Shown in pieces: positions 35,727-45,051 of a DNA stretch of 64,000 nucleotides. Position numbers and translations under genes: made by a program. Origin of the DNA: Petrimonas sulfuriphila (GTDB taxonomy: Bacteria; Bacteroidota; Bacteroidia; Bacteroidales; Dysgonomonadaceae). Location: assembly GCA_038561985.1 (NCBI GenBank), contig CP073276.1, positions 2,232,001-2,296,000 on the forward strand. Direction: 5' to 3'. Below the pieces are notes generated by a model, which was not told the origin of the DNA, did not search any database, and saw only the letters and a list, made by a program, of their open reading frames with translations. How positions within the stretch are numbered: the stretch's first letter is position 1; the number at the start of each line of letters is the position of its first letter.

Positions 35727-36284
35727 ATGGATGATTCGCAGTTGATAACAGCATGTAAGAAGCAGAACCGGAATGCCCAAAAGGCATTGTATGAGTTGTA
35801 TGCTCCGAAAATGATGGCTGTCTGCCTGCGTTATTGTCAAGATAATGAGACCGCTCGTGATGTGTTACACGACGGTTTTCTGCAGGTTTTTACGCAAATT
35901 GGCTCTTATTCGGGCAAGGGTTCTTTTGAAGGTTGGTTACGCAAGATTTTCGTTAATCTGGCTCTCGAAAATTATCGTCAGGAGAAAAAAAGGTTCAACT
36001 TTTTAAACGATTACGGAAAAGACAATTCAGACTTTTGGGATACTCCTGAGGATGACTCTCTCGAAGTAGGAGATATTCCGCGTCAAGAACTTCTGAATAT
36101 TATTCGTGAGATGCCTGAAGGCTACAGAACGGTTTTCAACTTAGTGATTTTTGAGGATATACCTCATAAGGAAATTGGTGCAATGCTGGGGATAACAGAA
36201 AACGCTTCCCGGTCGCAATATTTCAGAGCCAAGACTTTTTTACAAAAGAAAGTCCAATCCATGTTGAAGAAGAAATACATATGA
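35727..36284 (+). CDS. ECF RNA polymerase sigma factor
   Basis: The 185-residue protein has region 2 (ALYELYAPKMMAVCLRYC then ETARDVLHDGFLQVFTQI then FEGWLRKIFVNLALENYRQ) and region 4 (REMPEGYRTVFNLVIFEDIPHKEIGAMLGITENASRSQYFRAKTFLQ, in pieces), the two domains of ECF sigma-70 factors. It is followed 6 nt later by a membrane-anchored protein that probably serves as its anti-sigma partner. An ECF-like promoter precedes it. Confidence 0.95.
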   Translation: MDDSQLITACKKQNRNAQKALYELYAPKMMAVCLRYCQDNETARDVLHDGFLQVFTQIGSYSGKGSFEGWLRKIFVNLALENYRQEKKRFNFLNDYGKDNSDFWDTPEDDSLEVGDIPRQELLNIIREMPEGYRTVFNLVIFEDIPHKEIGAMLGITENASRSQYFRAKTFLQKKVQSMLKKKYI

Positions 36285-36290
36285 TCTTCT

Positions 36291-37655
36291 ATGAACGAAA
36301 AAGATATATTTAAAGAACAATTGAAGTCGGTTTTCAGCGATTTTGAAGCTCCTGTTCCCCCTGATGGCTGGGAGAAGGTAGAGCAGTCGCTTAATGCCAT
36401 TAGGCGGGCGAGAATTATCCGCCGAAATTGGTATGTCGGCTCCGCAGCAGCTACTGCGGCATTAATACTGGGAAGTTTGTTCTTTTTGAATTCGCCTCAT
36501 CCGGTCAAACCCGATCTCCCTGTTTTCACCGGGAAGATGGCACCTGAAAAAACAGGAAGCCTAGATACACAGGATACTCAAATAGCAAAAACTGAAACGA
36601 CAAAGAAGGAAAGTAACAAGGACGGTCAGGTTGGGTATTCTCTTCAAAAACAAGAGGTTTTGGTGGCCAGGTACACCAAAAGAAAAGAAAAGGTGTTGTC
36701 TGTAAACATAGACTTAGAACAAACTCCGGAAAAGATAGTGATTGCTGAACAAACTGTTGAAGTTAAGGCCGAGGCAATGGGAGAAAGAATAATTCGTCCT
36801 GAGGAAAGGCAGGTGGTTCAACCCAGTCAGGAAGAGGTTGACCGGCTCATTCAGGAGTTTGAGAATGCCGGGAAAGCTACAATCTTTGAAGGTTTGGCGT
36901 TTGAAGATAAGAAGAGTAAACCTATTATGTTGGCACTGAACGCAAAAGGTGGACTTACTTCTTCGCGGAAAACCGTAAATAGTCCCATGACTTTGCGCAG
37001 TGCCAGTGCGGTCAAGCCATCTGAAAACGGAGATGGTCTTTATTCCGGATTAACGGGATCGAATAAGATGTATGCTGATTACAGCAGTATCCCATTCAAC
37101 AACCGAAGTATTGCTGATAACGTAGCCGAAATGGAACACGATCAGCCGGTTTCGTTCGGCATCACCGTTTCTAAAACCATTGTTGACAGGTTATCCATTG
37201 AAACCGGATTGGTTTATACCTATCTGTTCTCGCGGGCTAAAAACACCAGTGTTGATTTTCAAAATCAGGAGACGCAACATTTTCATTATTTAGGTATTCC
37301 AGTCAATCTGAATTATAACTTCGTGAATATAGGAAAACTGGGTTTGTTTGCATCCTTCGGAGGGATGGTGGAAAAAGATATTTACGGGGAATTCAGGAGT
37401 ACGGGACAAAGTGTTTCAACTGAACTAAACAGTGCGTCTCAGGGGGTGATTACTACGAAAATCAGTCAGAAGAATCCACAGATCTCAGTAAATGCAGGGG
37501 TAGGGGTGTTTTACCCTATTTACGGAGGATTTAATTTGTACGGCAAGGTTGGTGGGGTTTATTACTTTGATGCAAAAAACTATGAATATAAAACGATATA
37601 TACCGACAAGAAAATCGGTTTCGATTTGAATGCGGGGATCCGATTTGATTTCTAA
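36291..37655 (+). CDS. Anti-sigma-like membrane protein with outer-membrane beta-barrel domain
   Basis: The 454-residue protein has a cytoplasmic N-terminal segment of about 45 residues (DFEAPVPPDGWEKVEQSLN), one transmembrane helix (about 46-66), a long charged periplasmic linker, and a C-terminal third with alternating hydrophobic strands ending in DLNAGIRFDF, like a PorT/OMP_b-brl family domain. In Bacteroidales such genes follow ECF sigma genes and probably inhibit or sense for the sigma factor. The 6-nt gap supports one operon. Confidence 0.75.
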   Translation: MNEKDIFKEQLKSVFSDFEAPVPPDGWEKVEQSLNAIRRARIIRRNWYVGSAAATAALILGSLFFLNSPHPVKPDLPVFTGKMAPEKTGSLDTQDTQIAKTETTKKESNKDGQVGYSLQKQEVLVARYTKRKEKVLSVNIDLEQTPEKIVIAEQTVEVKAEAMGERIIRPEERQVVQPSQEEVDRLIQEFENAGKATIFEGLAFEDKKSKPIMLALNAKGGLTSSRKTVNSPMTLRSASAVKPSENGDGLYSGLTGSNKMYADYSSIPFNNRSIADNVAEMEHDQPVSFGITVSKTIVDRLSIETGLVYTYLFSRAKNTSVDFQNQETQHFHYLGIPVNLNYNFVNIGKLGLFASFGGMVEKDIYGEFRSTGQSVSTELNSASQGVITTKISQKNPQISVNAGVGVFYPIYGGFNLYGKVGGVYYFDAKNYEYKTIYTDKKIGFDLNAGIRFDF

Positions 37656-37679
37656 TGATTTTTAATTTAACAAATAATT

Positions 37680-38390
37680 ATGTATATGAGAAAATTGATT
37701 TTATTTTTTAGTGTTGTGATTGCTGGACTCTTTTTGACTTCATGCTTAGAGGCCGGAGATAGTAACTTTTCAGGTCAGCGGCAATTGTTTTATATTACTC
37801 AATTAGAGGGAACACAAGTTGCCCATAACGGAGATTTTGTGATGACTTCCAATGAGATTAAATCGAAAGATTCGGACAGGTGGTACCTTATTACCTGGTC
37901 GTGGAGTACCGAAAACGGTATGGTCAGTACAAATGTACATAACGCTATAACACCGGAAATAGAGCAAATACCTCTTGGCGTATATTCTCAACAAGAGGCT
38001 CCTCAAGAAACCATGACTCCTGTCCTTAACTTTAACATGATTGGGGGGTTGCCCATAGTTGGTTCATTTGGTGATTTCCTGATTGTTCAATATGTATGGA
38101 ATAAGAAAGAAGGCGAAAAAGTACAGGCGAAACTCTATAATGAAACCACTCAACCAGATGCAACGGATACATATATACTGGAATTGCGTTTAGAAAAATC
38201 CGGCACTTCCACGGAAACTTCTGGAAAGAATGTTGATGGTTTTGCAGCATTTGACGTGAGTTCATTGCGTAGTCTGGTTAACTTTAACGGACAAGATTTT
38301 AAAGATATCCAGTTAAAATTCAATTATTACAAAGAAAATGCAGGACAGCCAACCAGCGTTACACAGCCTGTCAGGATATATAAAAACTGA
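37680..38390 (+). CDS. NigD-like lipoprotein
   Basis: The 236-residue protein has a lipoprotein signal (hydrophobic segment then LFLTSC lipobox with Cys near residue 22) and beta-rich sequence resembling NigD-like proteins (FYITQLEGTQVAHNGDFVMTS and an LELRLEK segment near the C-terminus). It is probably surface- or periplasm-facing and anchored in a membrane. It ends the ECF operon; a perfect hairpin terminator follows at 38470. An alternative ATG lies two codons in, at 37686. Confidence 0.7.
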   Translation: MYMRKLILFFSVVIAGLFLTSCLEAGDSNFSGQRQLFYITQLEGTQVAHNGDFVMTSNEIKSKDSDRWYLITWSWSTENGMVSTNVHNAITPEIEQIPLGVYSQQEAPQETMTPVLNFNMIGGLPIVGSFGDFLIVQYVWNKKEGEKVQAKLYNETTQPDATDTYILELRLEKSGTSTETSGKNVDGFAAFDVSSLRSLVNFNGQDFKDIQLKFNYYKENAGQPTSVTQPVRIYKN

Positions 38391-38469
38391 TTTGAGCCGC
38401 GGTCAAAACACCATCTTGACTAGTCCTAAATAAGCGTTACAGGTTTATAGAACAATATTAATTGAATCA

Positions 38470-38511
38470 TCAGAGAGAAACAAGGCTAACCTTGTTTCTC
38501 TCTGATTTTTT
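38470..38511 (+). terminator. Terminator of the ECF sigma operon
   Basis: A perfect 16-bp stem (38470-38485 with 38490-38505, beginning TCAGAGAGAAACAAGG) with a 4-nt loop is followed by TTTTTTATAT. Confidence 0.92.
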
Positions 38512-38539
38512 ATATGTAAAAGTTTACACTTTCTTGTTT

Positions 38540-38915
38540 ATGCATCTGTTCAGGTGTTTTCACATGACAAAACCAATAAGGCCTTTTGATTGTTGATGCG
38601 CACGGCATCTTTAACCAACCATCTCATTGTCTCTATATCAACTTGATACTCTTCGATTAAGAACTCCTATTTTAATATACCGTTCACCCTTTCTGCAATT
38701 GCATTCGCATACGGATCATAGCTTTCGGTCATACCCGGTGTTATCTTTTTGCTATTTAGTGCATTCTGATGATCGTTTTTTTGCCACCAATATAAGTTAT
38801 ATCGGAAACCCATACCTGTTCTGGATGGTTTAGATGCGTACCTTCCACCAGATTCTTATACTTTTTGAATCTATGATGAGAGTCGGTGGTTATCCTGTAA
38901 TCTTTTTTTACGTAA
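38540..38915 (-). pseudogene. Degenerate IS3-family transposase (OrfB) remnant
   Basis: On the minus strand three pieces of an rve-type transposase can be read: KYKNLVEGTHLNHPEQVWVSDITYIGG, in parts matching the VWVSDITYI catalytic block; then in another frame MTESYDPYANAIAERVNGILK followed by a stop; and EFLIEEYQVDIETMRWL with VKDAVRINN. The order is right for an IS3 OrfB, but the region between the second and third catalytic acids is deleted and there are stops and frameshifts. It fills the interval between the two terminators at 38470 and 38933. Confidence 0.8.
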
Positions 38916-38932
38916 CACTATTCCAGAACAAG

Positions 38933-38994
38933 ACATGTTTCAACAATAAAAAAAGCTACCCAAACGGGCAGCTTTTTTTATTGTTGAAACATGT
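38933..38994 (-). terminator. rpsA terminator with unusually long inverted repeat
   Basis: The GCTGCCC/GGGTAGC core with T-run lies inside a perfect 25-bp inverted repeat (38933-38957 and 38970-38994) starting ACATGTTTCAACAATA. It is symmetrical, with A-run and T-run, so it can act in both directions; it ends rpsA transcription 14 nt after the stop. Confidence 0.9.
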
Positions 38995-39007
38995 GAAGAA
39001 GAGAATT

Positions 39008-40948
39008 TTATTCTTCGCTCTTTGTTTCTTCAGTTTTATTTTCAACTGTTTCTTCTGCTTCAGTTGCAATTTTAGGTTCATCCTTCACTTCTGCCTCAGC
39101 AACTTTTGCTTCCTCTTCTTTATTAGCTTTTGCCTTAGCTTCTTTCTTGAAAGCTGCCACCTTTTGGTTGTCGAGTTTTTCTTTCAGAGCAGCGAGTTCT
39201 TCGATATCACCCAACGTGGTTTTTTCCATTACTGGAATTGCCATTGTTGATGATTGGTTTTCTTTCTTACCCGAACGTTTGCCTTTTCTGCTTTCGTCAG
39301 AACCGCCTCCTTGAGCATCCTCGTGAATACGGCTGTGAGAAACAATAATGCGTTTAGCATCTTTATTGAACTCGATAACTTTAAATTCCAGTTTTTCGTC
39401 CACTTGAGCTTGTGAACCGTCTTCTTTCACCAGGTGTTTTGGAGTAGCAAAACCTTCTACACCGTAAGGCAATGCGATTACTGCACCTTTGTCGACAAAT
39501 TCGAGAATTGTCCCTTCGTGAACCGAACCAGCTGTGAAAATGGTTTCAAATACATCCCACGGATTTTCTTCCAATTGTTTATGCCCAAGGCTTAAACGAC
39601 GATTCTCTTTATCAATTTCCAGAACCTGAACTTTAATTGGAGCTCCGATTTCGGTAACTTCGCTTGGATGTTTAATTTTTTTCGTCCAGGATAAATCGGA
39701 AATATGGATCAATCCTTCAACACCTTCTTCAATTTCAACGAAGGCACCAAAGTTGGTGAAGTTCCGAACGGTTGCTGTGTGGGTGCTTCCAACAGGATAT
39801 TTCTCTTCGATGTTATCCCATGGATCGGGCTTGAGTTGTTTTACGCCGAGCGACATTTTTCTCTCCTCGCGATCGAGTGTCAGGATAACGGCTTCTACCT
39901 CGTCGCCCACTTTCATAAAGTCTTGTGCGCTGTGCAGATGCTGTGTCCAGCTCATTTCCGATACGTGGATCAATCCTTCTACGCCCGCTGCAACTTCAAC
40001 AAATGCTCCGTAATCCGCTATAACTACCACTTTTCCCTTAACGATATCGCCTACTTTCAGGCTGTCGTCCATGGCATCCCACGGATGTGGGGTTAACTGT
40101 TTCAATCCAAGGGCGATGCGCTTTTTGTCATCATCAAAGTCGAGAATTACCACATTGATCTTATCGTCCAGTTTAACCACTTCGTCCGGATGTTGGATAC
40201 GTCCCCAGGAAAGGTCGGTAATGTGGATCAAGCCGTCAACGCCGCCGAGGTCAACAAATACACCGTAGGAGGTAACATTTTTAACCACTCCTTCGAGTAC
40301 CTGTCCTTTTTCGAGTTTCGAAATAATTTCCTTTTTCTGTTGTTCCAGCTCTTCTTCAATAAGGGCTTTGTGGGAAACAACTACATTCTTGAATTCAGGA
40401 TTGATTTTTACCACCTTGAATTCCATTGTTTTGTCAACAAAGATATCGTAGTCGCGGATAGGTTTCACATCGATTTGAGAACCCGGCAGGAACGCTTCGA
40501 TACCGAATACATCCACAATCATACCGCCTTTTGTACGGCATTTGATGTATCCTTTGATTACTTCGTTGTTTTCTAATGCTGCGTTTACGCGATCCCATGA
40601 ACGCGAAGCACGTGCTTTTTTGTGAGAAAGGATCAACTGTCCTTTTTTGTCTTCCTGGCTCTCGATGTAAACCTCTACCTCGTCGCCAACTTTCAATTCA
40701 GGGTTGTAGCGGAATTCGTTCATCGATACCACGCCGTCTGATTTGTAGCCGATGTTTACAACCACTTCGCGTTTGTTCATGGAGGTTACCGTACCGGTTA
40801 CCACTTCTTTATCGTTGATTTTGCTCAACGTGTTGTCGTAGCTTTCGGTAAGTTTTTCTTTGTTTTCTTTGGAGTAGACGTCACCTTTTGCGTAAGCATC
40901 CCAATCGAATTCCTCTATGGGAGCTACAGTTTTTAAATTGTCAGTCAT
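39008..40948 (-). CDS. rpsA: 30S ribosomal protein S1
   Basis: S1 binds mRNA on the small ribosomal subunit and helps initiation. The 646-residue protein has tandem S1 RNA-binding repeats, recognisable by VEGLIHISDLSW and VDGLIHITDLSWGR copies between about residues 50 and 540, each followed by the VLEID...RLSLG(H/V)KQL pattern. The C-terminal 70 residues are low-complexity, rich in Glu, Ala and Lys. The gene is monocistronic, with a promoter at 41011 and a strong terminator. Confidence 0.97.
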   Translation of the reverse strand: MTDNLKTVAPIEEFDWDAYAKGDVYSKENKEKLTESYDNTLSKINDKEVVTGTVTSMNKREVVVNIGYKSDGVVSMNEFRYNPELKVGDEVEVYIESQEDKKGQLILSHKKARASRSWDRVNAALENNEVIKGYIKCRTKGGMIVDVFGIEAFLPGSQIDVKPIRDYDIFVDKTMEFKVVKINPEFKNVVVSHKALIEEELEQQKKEIISKLEKGQVLEGVVKNVTSYGVFVDLGGVDGLIHITDLSWGRIQHPDEVVKLDDKINVVILDFDDDKKRIALGLKQLTPHPWDAMDDSLKVGDIVKGKVVVIADYGAFVEVAAGVEGLIHVSEMSWTQHLHSAQDFMKVGDEVEAVILTLDREERKMSLGVKQLKPDPWDNIEEKYPVGSTHTATVRNFTNFGAFVEIEEGVEGLIHISDLSWTKKIKHPSEVTEIGAPIKVQVLEIDKENRRLSLGHKQLEENPWDVFETIFTAGSVHEGTILEFVDKGAVIALPYGVEGFATPKHLVKEDGSQAQVDEKLEFKVIEFNKDAKRIIVSHSRIHEDAQGGGSDESRKGKRSGKKENQSSTMAIPVMEKTTLGDIEELAALKEKLDNQKVAAFKKEAKAKANKEEEAKVAEAEVKDEPKIATEAEETVENKTEETKSEE

Positions 40949-41010
40949 TTGTTGTTTGAAAAATTAATAATTAAATAAGTTAGACATTATATTGTCGAAA
41001 AAAAACGGTG

Positions 41011-41018
41011 CAAAGATA
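41011..41018 (-). promoter_or_regulatory. -7 box of rpsA
   Basis: On the minus strand TATCTTTG matches TAnnTTTG; a TTGG -33 lies at 19-nt spacing. The leader to the ATG is about 55 nt. Confidence 0.7.
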
Positions 41019-41106
41019 GTCGGTTTTTTGTTAATAACCAATTCTTTGCACCCGGAATTTTGGGAAAATATCAACTTTCCGCAAGTGAGGACAGGCCAGC
41101 AGAAGA

Positions 41107-41652
41107 TCAGATAAGTAATCCTTCCTGGACTTCTTTTCTTGTCCCCGCTCCGGCAATGGTTTCTACCAACTCCAAAGCAAACTCGAAAACTAATCCCGGC
41201 CCTTTTCCGGTAATGATATTTTTGTCAACGCTCACCTTGTTGCCGCTGACTTTAGCTCCGATCAATTGATGTTCAAAACCGGGGTAACAGGTTGCTTTTT
41301 TCCCTTCCAGAAGTCCTAATCCCCCTAATACCATTGGTGCAGCGCAAATAGCAGCTACAACCTTGCCTTTTTCGGCATATTCCTTCACCTTTCTCTTAAG
41401 TTCTTCGTGTTCGTTAAGGTTTTTTGCTCCGGGCATGCCGCCGGGAAGTATCAGTACATCCACATCGTGGAAATTCACCTCCCGGAAGATTACATCTGCC
41501 AGAACGGTAATATGGTGCGCTCCGGTGACGTTTTTCTCGTTAGTTATCGAAACAGTCTGAACAGGAATCCCTGCCCTCCGTAAAATGTCTACAGTTCCCA
41601 AAGCTTCAATTTCTTCGAAGCCATTGGCTAAGAATAGCGCTACTTTTTTCAT
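41107..41652 (-). CDS. DJ-1/PfpI family protein
   Basis: The 181-residue protein has the DJ-1 fold markers: KVALFLANGFEEIEALGTVDIL with the conserved Glu, ILPGGMPGAKNL, and the nucleophile elbow VAAICAAPMVLG with its Cys. Members act as stress proteins or deglycase-like enzymes; the exact activity here is unknown. It follows tonB by 73 nt and may be the last gene of that transcript. Confidence 0.93.
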   Translation of the reverse strand: MKKVALFLANGFEEIEALGTVDILRRAGIPVQTVSITNEKNVTGAHHITVLADVIFREVNFHDVDVLILPGGMPGAKNLNEHEELKRKVKEYAEKGKVVAAICAAPMVLGGLGLLEGKKATCYPGFEHQLIGAKVSGNKVSVDKNIITGKGPGLVFEFALELVETIAGAGTRKEVQEGLLI

Positions 41653-41725
41653 CTGTTCATGTTTTGTTTACGTTGTACTCGTATGATAATTGAAAGCGGC
41701 GAAATCGCCGAATTTAAAGATGCAA

Positions 41726-42511
41726 TCAGTTGAGGTTAAACCTGTACGTAATGGTCCCTTGCTGATTGTTGGCAGAGTTGATAGCATTGAATTTAGTTCT
41801 GCGTGCCGCCCGCAGTGCTTCGTTACGCAGTGAAGTGTTCGGGGTATTTGTGCCGCGGCCAATTTCGGCATTTATAACGTTTCCGCGGGGATCTACCGTA
41901 ATGTTGACAACGACCGTTCCGTAATCGTTTACCGAATAGTTGGGTTGAGCTAACCCGCCTGAACCCAAGCTTCGGCCTCCCAAATCGAAGGTCCCGATTC
42001 CACCTGTACCCGATGTGGCTCCCTGGGAAGCATTTCCCGTAGAAACTCCTTGGGTTCCGCTGCCTTCGGTTTCACCCCGGCTGCCGGAGTTTTCACCAAA
42101 CAGTCCGCTCATTTGCTGATTTATTTCTCTGCGCCTGGCATCTTCTTCACGTTGTCTGCGTGCAGCCTCTTCCTGTAACCTACGTTGTTCTGCTAATTGC
42201 GCCTTACGTCGCTCTGCTTCACGTTGTGCAGTAACGTCTATTGTTGGTTCTGTTTGTTGAGTGATCAGCGGCTCTTCGGGCGAGTATTCAGGGACGGATG
42301 GGCGTTGCGCGGGTGCAGGAGATATTTCATTCATGGGAGATTCCGTTGTGCCGGAAGCCTCTTCCACATTTCCAAACATAACGGGGATACCCTCCAGCTC
42401 ATCCGGGGGTATTACCAGTGTGAAGTAAGAGAACAAAAGTACAAGCAGAAGCAATACGGCAAAGAGGATTGTCCCTGCTATTCCTGCTGTTTTTTCTCTT
42501 GTGATTTGCAT
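41726..42511 (-). CDS. tonB: Energy transducer TonB
   Basis: TonB couples the ExbB-ExbD proton motor to outer-membrane receptors. The 261-residue protein has one N-terminal transmembrane helix (about 10-32), a long linker with an Ala/Glu/Arg-rich helical part and a Gly/Ser-rich part, and a short C-terminal TonB-like domain (VNITVDPRGNVINAEIGRG then LRNEALRAARRTKF). It follows exbD by 25 nt. Confidence 0.9.
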   Translation of the reverse strand: MQITREKTAGIAGTILFAVLLLLVLLFSYFTLVIPPDELEGIPVMFGNVEEASGTTESPMNEISPAPAQRPSVPEYSPEEPLITQQTEPTIDVTAQREAERRKAQLAEQRRLQEEAARRQREEDARRREINQQMSGLFGENSGSRGETEGSGTQGVSTGNASQGATSGTGGIGTFDLGGRSLGSGGLAQPNYSVNDYGTVVVNITVDPRGNVINAEIGRGTNTPNTSLRNEALRAARRTKFNAINSANNQQGTITYRFNLN

Positions 42512-42536
42512 CCTGTAAAAGTAATTGACCGGTTTT

Positions 42537-42944
42537 CTAGTTCGGTCTTGTCATCAGCACCATTTTAAATTGGTTCTGATTCGCAATATCCAGTATTTTT
42601 ACTATTTCGCGGTAGGGCACTTCCTCATCGGCATAGAGTGCTACGAAGATATCCGGTTCAGCCGAGTAGACCGATTGCAAAAACGGTGTAATTTGTTCAA
42701 AAGTTACCATCCGTTCGGTCTCGTTTGCATTGGCAACGTAATAGTTCAGGCTCTTGTCTATGGTAACCCGAGTAATGGGCTTTGCCTGTGCCTGTTGTTG
42801 TGATTTGGGAAGCAGCACCTTTATTGCATTTGGCACTACGATGGTGGATGTGATCATGAAGAAAATCAACAGAAGAAAGATCACATCAGTCATGGAGGCC
42901 ATGCTGAAATTTGCTTCTACATTAAATCGTTGTTTTAATGCCAT
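42537..42944 (-). CDS. exbD: Biopolymer transporter ExbD/TolR
   Basis: The 135-residue protein has the single N-terminal transmembrane helix with the conserved Asp (MASMTDVIFLLLIFFMI) that forms the proton path with ExbB, followed by a periplasmic domain (TRVTIDKSLNYYV, then IFVALYADEEVPYREIVKIL). It lies between exbB and tonB. Confidence 0.94.
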   Translation of the reverse strand: MALKQRFNVEANFSMASMTDVIFLLLIFFMITSTIVVPNAIKVLLPKSQQQAQAKPITRVTIDKSLNYYVANANETERMVTFEQITPFLQSVYSAEPDIFVALYADEEVPYREIVKILDIANQNQFKMVLMTRPN

Positions 42945-42956
42945 TTTCCTTTTGTT

Positions 42957-43661
42957 TTATGCCACCGGTTCATTCAAAATATCCATAAATTCCATGATTC
43001 GCATCTCCAGTTTGTTTACGATACCTTTTATTCTCGTTGTAAGGTAGTTGTAGGCAAATAATGCGATAATCCCCACGATAAGGCCGGCAACGGTTGTAAC
43101 CAACGCTTCATAGATTCCTGTTGATAAAATATTGACATCCACATTCGCTCCTGCACTAGCCATGCTCATAAAGGCCTTCACCATCCCTGTAACCGTTCCA
43201 AGAAATCCGATCATAGGAGCTCCCGATGCGGTGGTCGCAAGAAGCGGCAATCCTTTTTCCAGTTTGGAGATTTCTATGTTTCCCTGATTCTCAATTGCTG
43301 ACATAACATCTGCCGTAGGTCTGCCCAACCGCGAGATTCCTTTCTCAACCATTCTTGCTGAGGGTGTGTTGGTATTACGACAAAGAGTCATCGCTGTTTC
43401 TATTTTTCCATCCAGGATATAATCCTTTATGCGGTTCATGAAAGAATTGTCTTCCTGCCCGGCTTTATTTATTACTAATGTTCTCTCAATCAGTACGTAT
43501 ACGGAAAGTAGTAAAAGTACCAACAATACGATCATCAACCAACCGCCTTTAAATGCCAGGTCTAAGGCGTTCATGGTTGTTTGAGGTTCAACGGCAGTTG
43601 TAATCTGCTGTATTTGTTGCAATGTATCTTGAACAGGAGCAATTTGTAACAAGTTCATCAA
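42957..43661 (-). CDS. exbB: MotA/TolQ/ExbB proton channel protein
   Basis: The 234-residue protein has three transmembrane segments and the family core (LLATTASGAPMIGFLGTVTGMVKAF, then GIYEALVTTVAGLIVGIIALFAYNYL). It forms the motor complex with ExbD. It lies 41 nt downstream of pdxJ and 12 nt upstream of exbD. Confidence 0.94.
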   Translation of the reverse strand: MMNLLQIAPVQDTLQQIQQITTAVEPQTTMNALDLAFKGGWLMIVLLVLLLLSVYVLIERTLVINKAGQEDNSFMNRIKDYILDGKIETAMTLCRNTNTPSARMVEKGISRLGRPTADVMSAIENQGNIEISKLEKGLPLLATTASGAPMIGFLGTVTGMVKAFMSMASAGANVDVNILSTGIYEALVTTVAGLIVGIIALFAYNYLTTRIKGIVNKLEMRIMEFMDILNEPVA

Positions 43662-43702
43662 ATCGGATATTTTAAAAGGTGTTTGTAAAGATAAATAATA
43701 TT

Positions 43703-44440
43703 CTAGGCATTAGTACTGTTGACAGGAGTATTTAAACAATTTTTATAAGCTTTAATTGTTTTTTCCAAACCCATATAAAGTGCGTCGCTAATGAGCGAAT
43801 GCCCAATGGATACTTCTTTTAGCCAGGGAATGTTTACGTAAAGGTAATTCAGATTGTCCAAATTCAAATCATGTCCCGCATTTACTCCCAAACCCAGGTT
43901 TTTAGCCATTGTTGCCGCTTCTACGTAAGGGGCCACTGCCTTTTCCTTATTGGTTTTGAATTCTTCGGCATAGGGTCCGGTATAAAGCTCAATTCTGTCA
44001 GTACCAATTTTCGATGCCATTTTTATCATTTCCAGATTTGTGTCTACAAAAATGGAAGTACGCACACCCATCGATTGGAATTCATTTACTACCTCGGTTA
44101 GAAAATCCCTGTTTTCCAACGTATTCCATCCGCAATCCGATGTAAGGACATCGTGTGCGTCAGGAACGAGTGTTACTTGCGTAGGGCGTATTTTTTTTAT
44201 CAGCGAAATAAACTCAGGGGAAGGATTCCCTTCAATGTTAAATTCGGTAGTTATCCTGGGTTGCAGGTCAATTACATCCGTATAGCGGATATGGCGCTCA
44301 TCGGGTCTGGGGTGGACGGTAATTCCTTCTGCTCCAAACAGTTGACAGTCAACGGCTACTTGAATTACGTCTGGAATATTCCCTCCTCTTGAATTTCGGA
44401 TGGTAGCCACTTTATTGATATTTACACTTAATTTTGTCAT
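43703..44440 (-). CDS. pdxJ: Pyridoxine 5'-phosphate synthase
   Basis: PdxJ makes pyridoxine phosphate from 1-deoxyxylulose 5-phosphate and aminoacetone phosphate derivatives in the DXP-dependent route. The 245-residue TIM barrel has [16 protein letters not shown], the active-site [21 protein letters not shown] and [12 protein letters not shown] motifs. It heads the pdxJ-exbB-exbD-tonB cluster and is divergent from the 44598 gene. Confidence 0.96.
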   Translation of the reverse strand: MTKLSVNINKVATIRNSRGGNIPDVIQVAVDCQLFGAEGITVHPRPDERHIRYTDVIDLQPRITTEFNIEGNPSPEFISLIKKIRPTQVTLVPDAHDVLTSDCGWNTLENRDFLTEVVNEFQSMGVRTSIFVDTNLEMIKMASKIGTDRIELYTGPYAEEFKTNKEKAVAPYVEAATMAKNLGLGVNAGHDLNLDNLNYLYVNIPWLKEVSIGHSLISDALYMGLEKTIKAYKNCLNTPVNSTNA

Positions 44441-44597
44441 TTAAATCAACTTACCCTCTTTGATTGTTGTGTTTGAAATTCATTTCTCTGATGAGAATTG
44501 ATAAAAAACAACCTAACGCGATTTTTTACCTAAAAAATTCCCATCTTTGTAAAACATTACAAAATTAATACGAAATAACGGTTTTGCCTAGTAACAG

Positions 44598-44969
44598 ATG
44601 AAAGATTTTATCAGACATCAGATAGAAAAACAGTCCGTATCGTTTACTGTTGAGAATTTTCTCGGTCTTTCCGATACGGAAAACTCACTGGTTGTAATAG
44701 AGATTTCGTTGGTAGACTATACACTCACCGAGATTGCCCGTATTGTTGAAAGCAACAATGCCCGCATCATGAATGTTTTTATTCTCCCGGTAGCTGACGG
44801 CAATACGTTAATTATTTCCATCAAGTTGAACCTGTTGGATATTTCTCCGGTTTTGATGAGTTTGGAAAGATTCAATTACAAAGTTTTGCACTATGAGATG
44901 AAAGAGGGCGTTGTTACCGAAACTCATAAAGAGAGGTTGGATGAGTTGTTGTATTATCTAAACATGTGA
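44598..44969 (+). CDS. Small ACT-like domain protein upstream of nadK
   Basis: This 123-residue protein looks like an ACT-like fold in its central part (SLVDYTLTEIARIVESNNARIMNVFIL, in which a helix follows a strand, then LIISIKLNLLDI). Related proteins before nadK in Bacteroidales often carry N-terminal CBS domains; none is present here, so this may be a shortened form. No catalytic motif is visible. It precedes nadK by 82 nt. Confidence 0.6.
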   Translation: MKDFIRHQIEKQSVSFTVENFLGLSDTENSLVVIEISLVDYTLTEIARIVESNNARIMNVFILPVADGNTLIISIKLNLLDISPVLMSLERFNYKVLHYEMKEGVVTETHKERLDELLYYLNM

Positions 44970-45051
44970 GTGGCTTCGTCTCTTCCTCCTTTTGGTCCAA
45001 GGCCTAACTCTCTGATGTCTGTAAACCCATAAGTTTGACAATCTGAAAAAA

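Noticed and set aside
38540-38915. Plus-strand open frames over the IS3 remnant as genes
   Set aside because: They are shadows of a decayed minus-strand transposase whose VWVSDITYI and NAIAERVNG motifs are recognisable.
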